This document shows, in pieces, positions 1-7,883 of a stretch of DNA of 28,213 nt. Below the pieces are notes generated by a model. The model saw only the letters and a program-made list of their open reading frames with translations, ran no database searches and was not told where the DNA came from. Made by a program: the position numbers and the translations under genes. Source of the stretch: Moraxellaceae bacterium UBA2477 (lineage in GTDB: Bacteria; Pseudomonadota; Gammaproteobacteria; Pseudomonadales; Moraxellaceae); the NCBI GenBank assembly GCA_002342025.1, contig DDPD01000062.1:20724-48936 (forward strand), read 5' to 3'. Numbering within the stretch: position 1 is the stretch's first letter; every line of letters starts with the position of its first letter.

Positions 1-782
1 ACCATGGTAGCGGCGTGAATGAGCGCGGAGACAGGGGTTGGACCTGCCATCGCATCCGCCAACCACGTTTGCAGCGGTAGCTGTGCGGATTTGCCGACAG
101 CACCGCCGAGCAACATCAGCGTCGCCATGTTGATCCAGAACGAGCCGCTGGCAAAGTGTTGCGGTGCCAGCACCATCAGTTCCTGAATGTTCAATGTGCC
201 GAGTTCACGGAACAAAATCATCATGCCGATGGCGAGGAAGGTGTCGCCAACACGGGTCACAATGAAGGCCTTGCGTGCGGCCAGACCGTTGGCCGCATCT
301 TTGTAATAGAAGCCAATAAGCAAGTAGGAGCAAAGGCCCACACCTTCCCAGCCAAAGTACAGGAATAACAGGTTATCGCCGAGTACCAGGAAAATCATGG
401 AGGCAACAAACAGGTTCATGTACGAGAAGAAACGCTCGTAGCCGTCCTCTCCGCGCATATACCACGACGCGAAGATATGAATCAGAAAGCCAACCCCGGT
501 GATGACGCCCATCATGGTCAGAGACAGGCCATCTAAGCGCAGGGCGAACTCGGCATTCAGGCCATCCACCGCCAGCCACGTCCACAGCACTTGGGTGAAT
601 GCCCCGCTTTCTGGTGTGTTGGTCAGGAAATCGTAGCCGACCCACGCCGTGGTGGCGGCCGACAGACCGAGCGAACCCACACCAATAAGTGCCGCCACAT
701 TTTCTGAAATACGCTCACGCGAGAGCGACAGCAGAATGTAGCCCAATAGGGGAAATACAAAGGTCAGAAAGAGCAGGTTCAT
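1..782 (-). CDS. nuoL: NADH-quinone oxidoreductase subunit L, N-terminal part (runs off left edge)
   Basis: This is the N-terminal part of the antiporter-like membrane subunit NuoL of complex I, which takes part in proton pumping. The frame is open from the ATG at 782-780 to base 1, about 260 codons. It begins MNLLFLTFVFPLLGYILLSL, a hydrophobic first helix, and at the left edge it reads the strongly conserved PTPVSALIHAATMV segment of the family. That segment sits near residue 250 in E. coli NuoL, so about 350 residues are missing beyond the window. The start overlaps the nuoK stop by 4 bases (ATGA, 782-779), which suggests translational coupling. It follows nuoK as in the usual nuo order, so nuoM and nuoN are expected to the left. 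Confidence 0.95.
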   Translation of the reverse strand, partial: MNLLFLTFVFPLLGYILLSLSRERISENVAALIGVGSLGLSAATTAWVGYDFLTNTPESGAFTQVLWTWLAVDGLNAEFALRLDGLSLTMMGVITGVGFLIHIFASWYMRGEDGYERFFSYMNLFVASMIFLVLGDNLLFLYFGWEGVGLCSYLLIGFYYKDAANGLAARKAFIVTRVGDTFLAIGMMILFRELGTLNIQELMVLAPQHFASGSFWINMATLMLLGGAVGKSAQLPLQTWLADAMAGPTPVSALIHAATM

Positions 783-1087
783 CCGCGCATCTCACTGGCA
801 GCATCAATGTCGAGGGTTTTGAAACGACGGTACAACTGCAGCACAATGGCTAGACCAACCGAAGCTTCGGCAGCGGCCAAGGTGATGATAAAGATAAACA
901 TGACTTGGCCATCTGCCTGCGCCCAGCGTGCACCCGCTACGACGAAGGCCAATGCAGTGGCATTCATCATGACTTCCAGCGACATCAGCACAAACAAAAT
1001 ATTGCGGCGCACCAGCAAGCCGGTGAGGCCTAGTACAAACAAAATGGCGGCGAGTGCCAAGCCATGCTCCATGGGTATTCCGGTCAT
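779..1087 (-). CDS. nuoK: NADH-quinone oxidoreductase subunit K
   Basis: NuoK is a small three-helix membrane subunit of complex I (MrpC-like) in the proton-translocation arm. The protein beginning MTGIPMEHGLALAAILFVLG is 102 residues, against about 100 in the family. Conserved glutamates lie in the second and third helices (MSLEVMMNA and AAAEASVGLA), and the C-terminus ends SEMRG as in E. coli. The frame extends upstream to a TTG at 1123 next to the nuoJ stop, but those 12 residues are not family sequence. The ATG at 1087 has a purine-rich GGGATGGA upstream and matches family length, so it is preferred. The stop overlaps the nuoL start by 4 bases. Confidence 0.95.
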   Translation of the reverse strand: MTGIPMEHGLALAAILFVLGLTGLLVRRNILFVLMSLEVMMNATALAFVVAGARWAQADGQVMFIFIITLAAAEASVGLAIVLQLYRRFKTLDIDAASEMRG

Positions 1088-1123
1088 TACACTGTCCATC
1101 CCGTCAAAACCTGTAGCAGCCAA

Positions 1124-1639
1124 TTACGGCTGATCATCCGAACGGCCTAGGTGGTATGCCGCCACCATAGCGCCCAACAATAAGAAAGAGGCCAGCTCCA
1201 CCGCGAGCAGGTAGGGTCCATATAAGGCCACACCCACTTCTTTTGCAGAGACAGTGGTCAAGCCAGCAGGGTGCTGACCCATGCCACTCAACACATAACC
1301 TAAGGTGCCTAGCAATGCTAAGGCCAGCAGGGACGGCAGCAGCCAAATGCGTGGAGTCATCCAAGCTTTCTCTTGTGCTATCGCAGCATCGCCCATGTTC
1401 AGCATCATTATGACGAACACAAACAGAACCATGATGGCACCGGCATACACGATGATTTCCAACATGCCCGCAAATGGCGCGCCTAGGGCAAAGAAAATCA
1501 CCGCCACCGCCAGTAAAGACACGATGAGGTTGAGCAACGCATGCACCGGATTGGTGTGCGTGATCACGCGCAGCGTAGCCAGGATGGCAACAGCAGCAGC
1601 AATGTAGAAGGCATATAGCACGGCATTCACTCTCTTCAT
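1124..1639 (-). CDS. nuoJ: NADH-quinone oxidoreductase subunit J
   Basis: NuoJ is a membrane subunit of complex I with five predicted helices; it lines the E-channel region. The 171-residue product carries the family core ATLRVITHTNPVHALLNL near the N-terminus and the third-helix signature EIIVYAGAIMVLFVFVIMML at about residues 61-80. The ATG at 1639 is used here. A GTG three codons later (1630) is preceded by AAGAGA and is an alternative start, giving a product closer to the E. coli N-terminus. It lies 36 bases after nuoI and just before nuoK. The C-terminus is soluble and polar (HLGRSDDQP). Confidence 0.95.
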   Translation of the reverse strand: MKRVNAVLYAFYIAAAVAILATLRVITHTNPVHALLNLIVSLLAVAVIFFALGAPFAGMLEIIVYAGAIMVLFVFVIMMLNMGDAAIAQEKAWMTPRIWLLPSLLALALLGTLGYVLSGMGQHPAGLTTVSAKEVGVALYGPYLLAVELASFLLLGAMVAAYHLGRSDDQP

Positions 1640-1675
1640 GCGCCAACCGAAGCCGGCGCCGTTGTTATCCGCCGA

Positions 1676-2218
1676 TTACGGCATCAGACCCTTAACGCTG
1701 ACCGGCTCGGCTTCATGCTGCGCCGCACCTTTCGGCTTACCAGCAATAGACATGCCGGCGACACGGTAGAAGTTGTAATCCGGGTTTTTGCCTGGGCCAG
1801 AAATCAGCAGATCTTCCTTTTCGTAGACCAGATCCTGACGCTTAAACTCCGCCATTTCAAAGTCGGGCGTGAGCTGAATTGCCGTGGTTGGGCAGGCTTC
1901 TTCGCACATGCCGCAGAAAATGCAGCGCGAAAAATTGATACGGAAAAACTCGGGGTACCAGCGGCCATCGTCCGTTTCAGCTTTTTGCAGCGAGATGCAG
2001 CCTACGGGGCAGGCCACTGCACAGAGGTTGCAAGCCACACAACGCTCTTCGCCATCTGGATCGCGAGTCAGCACGATACGGCCTCGATAACGCGGCGGCA
2101 CGTAGATCGGCACTTCCGGATACATGAGCGTGTCGCGCTTGCGGAACGAGTGCGAGAACACCATCACCATGCTGCGGATCTGGGTGAACGCGCCGACGAT
2201 AATTCCAGTCAATGTCAT
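1676..2218 (-). CDS. nuoI: NADH-quinone oxidoreductase subunit I (two [4Fe-4S] clusters)
   Basis: NuoI is the ferredoxin-like subunit of the peripheral arm. It carries clusters N6a and N6b, which pass electrons towards NuoB and quinone. The 180-residue product equals the E. coli length. Two CxxCxxCxxxCP motifs are intact: C60, C63, C66, C70 and C99, C102, C105, C109. An amphipathic N-terminal segment (residues 1-25) probably lies on the membrane. The gene starts 10 bases after nuoH and is followed by nuoJ after 36 bases. Confidence 0.97.
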   Translation of the reverse strand: MTLTGIIVGAFTQIRSMVMVFSHSFRKRDTLMYPEVPIYVPPRYRGRIVLTRDPDGEERCVACNLCAVACPVGCISLQKAETDDGRWYPEFFRINFSRCIFCGMCEEACPTTAIQLTPDFEMAEFKRQDLVYEKEDLLISGPGKNPDYNFYRVAGMSIAGKPKGAAQHEAEPVSVKGLMP

Positions 2219-2228
2219 CTTCAGTTCC

Positions 2229-3236
2229 TCAGGCGGCCGGGGCGTTTAGCAAGACAACCGCAGCCGTCACCAACATATTCAACAAACACAGCGGCAGGCA
2301 CACCATCCAGCCAAAGGTCATCACACGGTCGTAGCGTGGACGCATGAGCGCACCGCGCACGAGCACAAAGATCATGATGAAAAAGCCCGTCTTGGCGGCG
2401 AACCAGAAGAACGGTGGAATGTTTTCCAAATAGGGAATTGGCAGCGGCAGCCATCCGCCGAGGAATAGCGTCGCGAGCAGGGCCGAAATGACCACCACCG
2501 CAACGTATTCACCCACGAAAAACATGCCCCACTTCAGGCCGGAATATTCGATGTGATAACCATCGGCCAGCTCTTGCTCTGCTTCGGGTTGGTCGAACGG
2601 ATGACGGTGCGTGACCGCGATGCCGGCCACCAAGAACGTACAGAACGCGAAGAACTGCGGCACGATAAACCACATGTCTTGCTGTGCCAGCACGATGTCG
2701 CGCAGACTGAACGAGTCGGCCTGAATGACTACGCCCATGAGCGCGATACCCATGAACACTTCGTAAGACAGTGTTTGAGCGGAGGCGCGCATGGCACCGA
2801 GCAAGGCGTACTTGTTATTACTCGACCAGCCGGCAAACAACACGGCATAGACCGCTAGTCCGGCCATGGCCAGGAAGAACAAGATACCGACATTAAGGTC
2901 AAACACACCCCAGGTTGGGGTGATGGGGATGACGGCCATCACTGCCAGCAAGGATGAAAACGCAATCGCGGGGGCTAACCAGAAAATGAACTTATCGGCA
3001 AACGGGGGCGTCCAGTCTTCCTTAAAGAACATCTTCAACATGTCGGCGGCGAGTTGGAACAAGCCGAAAGGGCCCACCCGATTAGGACCATGACGATCCT
3101 GCCAGAGTGCCAGCAGGCGACGCTCTACAAAGCTTAGGAAAGCGCCCGAAAGCACCACCGCAAGCAAGATGACGATCGCCTTCATAACCGCAGTGAGGAT
3201 CTCGACGAGATCAGGTGTTAGCCAAGCCATGTTCAT
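2229..3236 (-). CDS. nuoH: NADH-quinone oxidoreductase subunit H
   Basis: NuoH is the membrane subunit that joins the two arms of complex I and forms part of the quinone-binding chamber. The 335-residue product is highly hydrophobic, with about eight helices. It shows family blocks SFVERRLLALWQDRHGPNRVG, GWSSNNKYALLGAMRASAQ and HPFDQPEAEQELADGYHIEY. The frame is open up to 3272, inside nuoG, but the ATG at 3236 is preferred: it gives MNMAWLTPDLVEIL as in homologues, and GGGAGG lies 9 bases upstream. That start falls two bases after the nuoG stop. Confidence 0.96.
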   Translation of the reverse strand: MNMAWLTPDLVEILTAVMKAIVILLAVVLSGAFLSFVERRLLALWQDRHGPNRVGPFGLFQLAADMLKMFFKEDWTPPFADKFIFWLAPAIAFSSLLAVMAVIPITPTWGVFDLNVGILFFLAMAGLAVYAVLFAGWSSNNKYALLGAMRASAQTLSYEVFMGIALMGVVIQADSFSLRDIVLAQQDMWFIVPQFFAFCTFLVAGIAVTHRHPFDQPEAEQELADGYHIEYSGLKWGMFFVGEYVAVVVISALLATLFLGGWLPLPIPYLENIPPFFWFAAKTGFFIMIFVLVRGALMRPRYDRVMTFGWMVCLPLCLLNMLVTAAVVLLNAPAA

Positions 3237-3238
3237 GC

Positions 3239-5962
3239 TCAGAGGCCTCCCTGCAAGGCAATCGTTGCCCAACCCTGACGCGCCACCAGCGGCTGATCGG
3301 CCAAGCCCACAGGCAGACCGAGCGTACCCACAGGCAGGCTGTCATCAATGCGGATAGGCAGTTTGGCAGCACCCGCACCCGCACGGACTAGGACCATTGC
3401 ATCTGCACCCACGGTTAGTTGCGCGGCAGTGGCACTGCTCAACGCAACATACGCTGTTGCATTACGCGACTCGGTGACAGGCGCTTTTGCGGCCATTTCG
3501 TCGCTACCAAAGAGGTGGTAGATCGGCAACACACGTAGCTCATTGGCACGCACAGCAAAGGCTGCGGGCACATCACCAAAGTAGCTCATGGCCTGACCTT
3601 CCGTGAAGACGCGAACACCTTGGTCACCTGCCTTCAGGCTGCCACCAACTTCATCTTGGAATTTATTCCATGCAGATGGCGAGTTCCAACCCGGTGCCGA
3701 AGCAAACGGCACGATGGGCGATGACTCATTCGGACCGGCATAGCCTTCCATGGAGAACGCCAAGGCCGAGTCTGGATCTTGCGAGGCGCGTGGCTCATGC
3801 ACGGAAATATTGGCACGCATGGAGGTGCGGCCCGAGTAACGACGCGGCTCACGGGCAATTTTCAGGCCGTGAATACGGAAGTTTGCATTCGGTGCTGCCG
3901 CGACAATGCTGGAAAGTGCAGGGATACCGGCGGCTGTTGCAGCTACGGCATCATCGAGCAAGGTCCATTGCACGTCTTTGTCTAACAGCGTGCTGTGCAG
4001 GGCATGTAGCCAGCGCCACGACTCTTTAACCAGTACGGCTGCGTCGTAATAGCTGGCATCAAATGCCTGGAAGTAGCGCTGTGCGCGCCCTTCTTGGCTG
4101 ATTACAGTGCCATCGCCTTCGGCAAAGGTCGCCGCCGATAACACCCAGTGTGCCTTATCGGTGGTGGCGGTCTGCTGATGGTCCACCACAATCACGGTGC
4201 TTGCAGCATTCAGCGCGGCATCCACCACAGCCGTGTCGGCGCGACGGTAGAGATCATTTTCGAGCACCACCACCGTGTCTGCCGCGCCACTGGCGAGCAG
4301 GCTCAGCGCTTGATCCAGCGATTCGCCGCCGATCAGGGTGCTGCCCACGGAATTGACTTCGCTGAAGGCGAGCACGATGCCGGCATCTTTCTCACGCTTG
4401 AGAAGCGCCTGAGTGATGTTGGCCGCCGCCTGTAGCACGGCGGCATCGCCAGCGCCCACACCGGACACAACCAAAGGCTTCTTAGCTGCTAACAATTCAT
4501 TCGCAATGGCCTGTGCCAGAGTCTGCGTAGCCGCATCGAGGCCTATGACCGCAGGCGCCGTGGCATCAATGGCATGTGCAACAGCAAAACCTAAACGCGC
4601 AATGTCTTCGGGCGCGGCACGATGGGTCGCAAGCGCAACATCATCCAAACGCGTCGCGCTTACGCTGGCAATAAACAGCGGCGACAGGGCACGTTGGCCA
4701 ATGTCACGCACCCCAAGGGCATTCCAATCTTGGATGCGCTTGTCCGCACTCATCTGCACTGGCTTGTTCTTGACTGACTGACGCAGTGCCAGCGCGAGAC
4801 GCGCAGAGGTTTGCGTCACATCTTCACCAAGCACAAAAACGGCATCGCAGGCTTCAACATCACGCATGCCCAGTACGCGCTCTGCGTGGCTTTGCAAAAT
4901 GCTCACCGCGAGTTGATCGAGGGCTTGATCCGCAGCATTAACACCGGCAAAGAAATTGTCGGCGCCAACCAGCTCGCGCAGCGCGAAATTGGCTTCGAGG
5001 CTGGCACGCGGCGAGCCAATACCAATGGTGCGTTTAGCGGCTTTGACGGCGGCGGCAATGCCATCCAATGCCGCATCCATGCCACGCTTTTCAAGACCGG
5101 CAGCGGTGCGCTGCAAGGGCTGGCGTGGGCGATCTTCGCGGTTAACAAAGCCGTAGCCGAAACGACCACGGTCACACAGGAAATACTGGTTCACGGCGCC
5201 GTTGAAGCGGTTTTCGATACGGCGCAGCTCGCCATAACGCTCGCCCGGGCTGATGTTGCAACCGGCCGCGCAGCCTTGGCAGATGCTAGGCGCGAACTGC
5301 ATGTCCCACTTACGGTTATAACGCTCGCTGTGGGTTTTATCGGTGAACACACCGGTCGGGCAGACCTCGGCGAGGTTGCCGGAGAATTCGCTTTCCAGCG
5401 TGCCGTCTTCAACACGACCAAAATAGACGTTGTCGTGCGCACCGAAAACGCCGAGATCCTGACCACCGGCGTAGTCGTTGTAAAAACGCACACAGCGGTA
5501 GCAGGCGATGCAGCGGTTCATTTCGTGTCCGATAAACGGACCGAGATCTTGATTCTGGTGCGTACGCTTCTGGAAGCGATAGCGACGGGTGTTATGGCCC
5601 GTCATCACCGTCATGTCCTGCAAATGGCAGTGGCCGCCTTCCTCACACACCGGACAGTCGTGCGGGTGGTTGGTCATCAACCACTCGACCACCGAAGCGC
5701 GAAATTCCTTGGCTTCAGCATCATCAATGGAGATGAAGGTGTTGTCGGTGGACGGCGTCATGCACGACATCACCAAACGACCGCGCTTGTCATCGGCGTT
5801 GGCGTACTGCTTGACCGCGCACTGGCGACAGGCGCCGACAGAACCCAGCGCCGGATGCCAGCAGAAATAGGGAATATCGAGGCCGAGCGAAAGACAGGCG
5901 CGCAACAGGTTGTCGCTACCGTCTACATCGTACTGCTTGCCATCTACATGGATCGTTGCCAT
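3239..5962 (-). CDS. nuoG: NADH-quinone oxidoreductase subunit G (molybdopterin-oxidoreductase-like)
   Basis: NuoG is the largest peripheral-arm subunit and carries most of the electron-transfer clusters between NuoF and NuoI. The 907-residue length matches E. coli (908). Ligands seen in order are C34, C45, C48, C67 for the [2Fe-2S] cluster; H99, C103, C106, C112 for N5; C151, C154, C157, C201 for N4; and C228, C231, C235, C263 for N7, the off-path cluster present only in some bacteria. The long C-terminal part is molybdopterin-oxidoreductase-like and less conserved, rich in Ala and Asp, and is not expected to bind molybdenum. There are 35 bases between nuoF and this start, and nuoH follows immediately. 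Confidence 0.97.
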   Translation of the reverse strand: MATIHVDGKQYDVDGSDNLLRACLSLGLDIPYFCWHPALGSVGACRQCAVKQYANADDKRGRLVMSCMTPSTDNTFISIDDAEAKEFRASVVEWLMTNHPHDCPVCEEGGHCHLQDMTVMTGHNTRRYRFQKRTHQNQDLGPFIGHEMNRCIACYRCVRFYNDYAGGQDLGVFGAHDNVYFGRVEDGTLESEFSGNLAEVCPTGVFTDKTHSERYNRKWDMQFAPSICQGCAAGCNISPGERYGELRRIENRFNGAVNQYFLCDRGRFGYGFVNREDRPRQPLQRTAAGLEKRGMDAALDGIAAAVKAAKRTIGIGSPRASLEANFALRELVGADNFFAGVNAADQALDQLAVSILQSHAERVLGMRDVEACDAVFVLGEDVTQTSARLALALRQSVKNKPVQMSADKRIQDWNALGVRDIGQRALSPLFIASVSATRLDDVALATHRAAPEDIARLGFAVAHAIDATAPAVIGLDAATQTLAQAIANELLAAKKPLVVSGVGAGDAAVLQAAANITQALLKREKDAGIVLAFSEVNSVGSTLIGGESLDQALSLLASGAADTVVVLENDLYRRADTAVVDAALNAASTVIVVDHQQTATTDKAHWVLSAATFAEGDGTVISQEGRAQRYFQAFDASYYDAAVLVKESWRWLHALHSTLLDKDVQWTLLDDAVAATAAGIPALSSIVAAAPNANFRIHGLKIAREPRRYSGRTSMRANISVHEPRASQDPDSALAFSMEGYAGPNESSPIVPFASAPGWNSPSAWNKFQDEVGGSLKAGDQGVRVFTEGQAMSYFGDVPAAFAVRANELRVLPIYHLFGSDEMAAKAPVTESRNATAYVALSSATAAQLTVGADAMVLVRAGAGAAKLPIRIDDSLPVGTLGLPVGLADQPLVARQGWATIALQGGL

Positions 5963-5997
5963 TTCAGACCGTCTTCAAATTCGCGAAATGAGAGCGC

Positions 5998-7329
5998 TCA
6001 GGCCGTCAAGGCTTGAGCGGGCTGCGAGACGACACCGGCGTCGAACTCGCTGCGGAAATACTTGATGGCACTGCCCAACGGTTCGACCGCACCTGGCGCA
6101 TGCGCACAGAACGTCTTACCCGGACCCAAGTGACCAACCAGCTGCAATAACGTCTCAACATCGCCAGCCTGACCTTCGCCACGCTCTAGTGCGCGCAGGA
6201 TCTTCACGCTCCAAGGCAGGCCGTCACGGCAGGGCGTACACCAGCCACAGGACTCGCGCGCAAAGAACTCTTCCATGTTGCGCAGCAGCGATACCATGCT
6301 GATGCTGTCGTCAATTGCCAGCGCCAAACCGGTACCCATACGCGTACCGACCTTGCCGATACCGGCAGCGTACATTTGCGCGTCAAGGTGTTCTGGTAGC
6401 AGGAAACCGGTGCCGGCACCGCCAGGCTGCCACGCCTTCAGCGTGTAACCGTCGCGCATACCGCTAGCATAGTCTTCAAATAATTCACGGGCGCTGATGC
6501 CAAACGGCAACTCCCAGACACCGGGGTTCTTCACCTTGCCGGAGAAGCCCATCATTTTCGTGCCGTGATCTTCGCTGCCGGGACGCGCCAGCGATTTGAA
6601 CCAGTCCACACCATTGGCCACGATGGCCGAGACATTGGACAGCGTTTCCACGTTATTTACGCAGGTGGGCATACCCCACACACCGACCGCAGCCGGGAAT
6701 GGTGGCTTGGCGCGCGGATTGGCGCGACGGCCTTCGAGCGAGTTAATCAGCGCGGTTTCTTCGCCACAAATATAGCGACCGGCGCCGGTGTGAACATAAA
6801 GCTCAAAATCAAAACCGGAGCCGAGGATGTTTTTGCCAATAAAGCCTGCAGCGCGAGCTTCATCCAGCGCGGCATTGAGAATGCGCGCCGCATCCACGTA
6901 TTCGCCACGCAGGAAGATGTAGCCGGTGGTCGCTGCCAAGGCACGCGCACTGATGACCATACCTTCGATCAGCAAATGCGGCAGCTGCTCCATGAGCAGG
7001 CGGTCCTTCCAGGTGTTCGGCTCCATCTCATCGGCGTTGCAGAGCAGATAGCGCGGTGACTTGCCGTCGCTAGGCGGCATCAGGCCCCACTTCACGCCGG
7101 TGGGGAAGCCTGCGCCGCCACGACCTTTTAGACCGGAGTCTTTCACTTGCTCAACGATTTCGGCAGGGCTGAGATCCTTCAGCGCTTTGCGCAGACCAGC
7201 ATAACCGGCCTTGGACTGATACTCAGCCAGATCTACCGTGGCACCGTCATCACGCAAACGCCACGTCAGCGGATGTGTCTCGGCGCTGCGGGCAATGGTG
7301 TTAGCCGGGCCGAATGAAGACAGGATCAT
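5998..7329 (-). CDS. nuoF: NADH-quinone oxidoreductase subunit F (NADH/FMN binding)
   Basis: NuoF binds NADH and FMN and is the electron entry point of complex I. The 443-residue product (E. coli 445) has the FMN/NADH glycine-rich loop GRGGAGFPTG at residues 69-78. It has the [4Fe-4S] N3 ligands C361, C364 and C367 in SCGWCTPC, plus C408 in FCAHAPG. The start overlaps the nuoE stop by 4 bases (ATGA, 7329-7326), so NuoE and NuoF, which contact each other directly, are probably made by coupled translation. Confidence 0.97.
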   Translation of the reverse strand: MILSSFGPANTIARSAETHPLTWRLRDDGATVDLAEYQSKAGYAGLRKALKDLSPAEIVEQVKDSGLKGRGGAGFPTGVKWGLMPPSDGKSPRYLLCNADEMEPNTWKDRLLMEQLPHLLIEGMVISARALAATTGYIFLRGEYVDAARILNAALDEARAAGFIGKNILGSGFDFELYVHTGAGRYICGEETALINSLEGRRANPRAKPPFPAAVGVWGMPTCVNNVETLSNVSAIVANGVDWFKSLARPGSEDHGTKMMGFSGKVKNPGVWELPFGISARELFEDYASGMRDGYTLKAWQPGGAGTGFLLPEHLDAQMYAAGIGKVGTRMGTGLALAIDDSISMVSLLRNMEEFFARESCGWCTPCRDGLPWSVKILRALERGEGQAGDVETLLQLVGHLGPGKTFCAHAPGAVEPLGSAIKYFRSEFDAGVVSQPAQALTA

Positions 7330-7856
7330 TTGTATTTCTCCAGCAAGGCCGGGATTTGATCGGGCGTGAGGCCGCCGTAAGTATCGTCATCGATCATCAT
7401 CGTCGAACCCTTATCGCAATTGCCCAAGCAGCACACGGGCAGCAGCGTAAAGCGGTCATCGGCACTGGTCTGACCCAGGCCGCAGCCCAGTTCGGCGCTG
7501 AGTTTTTCGAGCACTTGCTCATGACCGTTGATGTAGCAGGTCATGCTGTCGCAAAGGCGAACCACATGACGGCCAACCGGCACACGGAAGATTTGGCTGT
7601 AGAACGTCGCCACACCTTCCACATCCGGTGCCGGGATGCCGAGCACCTCGGCAATGGCCGGGATAGCGCCATCAGGCACATAGCGATAGTTGGCCTGGAC
7701 GATTTTGAGCGCATCGATGCTGGCCGCGCGCGCGTCCGGGTAATGCGACATGGCATGCTCGATGTCATGACGCTCTTGGGGCGACAGCTGGAATTTGCTG
7801 GTCGCGATGAGTGGGGCGCTCGCTGTCGAGTTTGCTGTAGTCATATCAGTCAACAT
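7326..7856 (-). CDS. nuoE: NADH-quinone oxidoreductase subunit E ([2Fe-2S] thioredoxin-like)
   Basis: NuoE is the small flavoprotein-fragment subunit with [2Fe-2S] cluster N1a. The product is 176 residues from the ATG at 7856. The cluster ligands are C102 and C107 (LCDSMTC) and C143 and C147 (CLGNC). A second ATG, four codons on (7844), is equally possible; neither has a clear Shine-Dalgarno sequence. Both starts lie inside three imperfect 14-base tandem repeats that also hold the nuoCD stop. The first 20 residues (Thr/Ser/Ala rich) are not conserved in the family. Confidence 0.95.
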   Translation of the reverse strand: MLTDMTTANSTASAPLIATSKFQLSPQERHDIEHAMSHYPDARAASIDALKIVQANYRYVPDGAIPAIAEVLGIPAPDVEGVATFYSQIFRVPVGRHVVRLCDSMTCYINGHEQVLEKLSAELGCGLGQTSADDRFTLLPVCCLGNCDKGSTMMIDDDTYGGLTPDQIPALLEKYK

Positions 7857-7883
7857 TTATCGGTCAACACTTATCGGTCGACA
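7842..7883. repeat. Three imperfect 14-base tandem repeats across the nuoCD/nuoE junction
   Basis: On the plus strand the units are catatcagtcaaca, tttatcggtcaaca and cttatcggtcgaca, with no spacers. On the coding (minus) strand the first encodes the nuoCD C-terminus and stop (GTCGACCGATAA), and the next two hold the two possible nuoE start codons. The array looks like local duplication of the gene end that created a short intergenic gap. Confidence 0.75.

Noticed and set aside
1088..1123. A TTG-started extension of nuoK
   Set aside because: The 12 extra residues are absent from NuoK homologues, and the ATG at 1087 gives the standard length.
4811..6016. A 401-codon open frame on the plus strand opposite nuoG
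   Set aside because: It mirrors the codon bias of nuoG, which has complete cluster motifs. The translation shows no recognisable domain and there is no ribosome-binding site.
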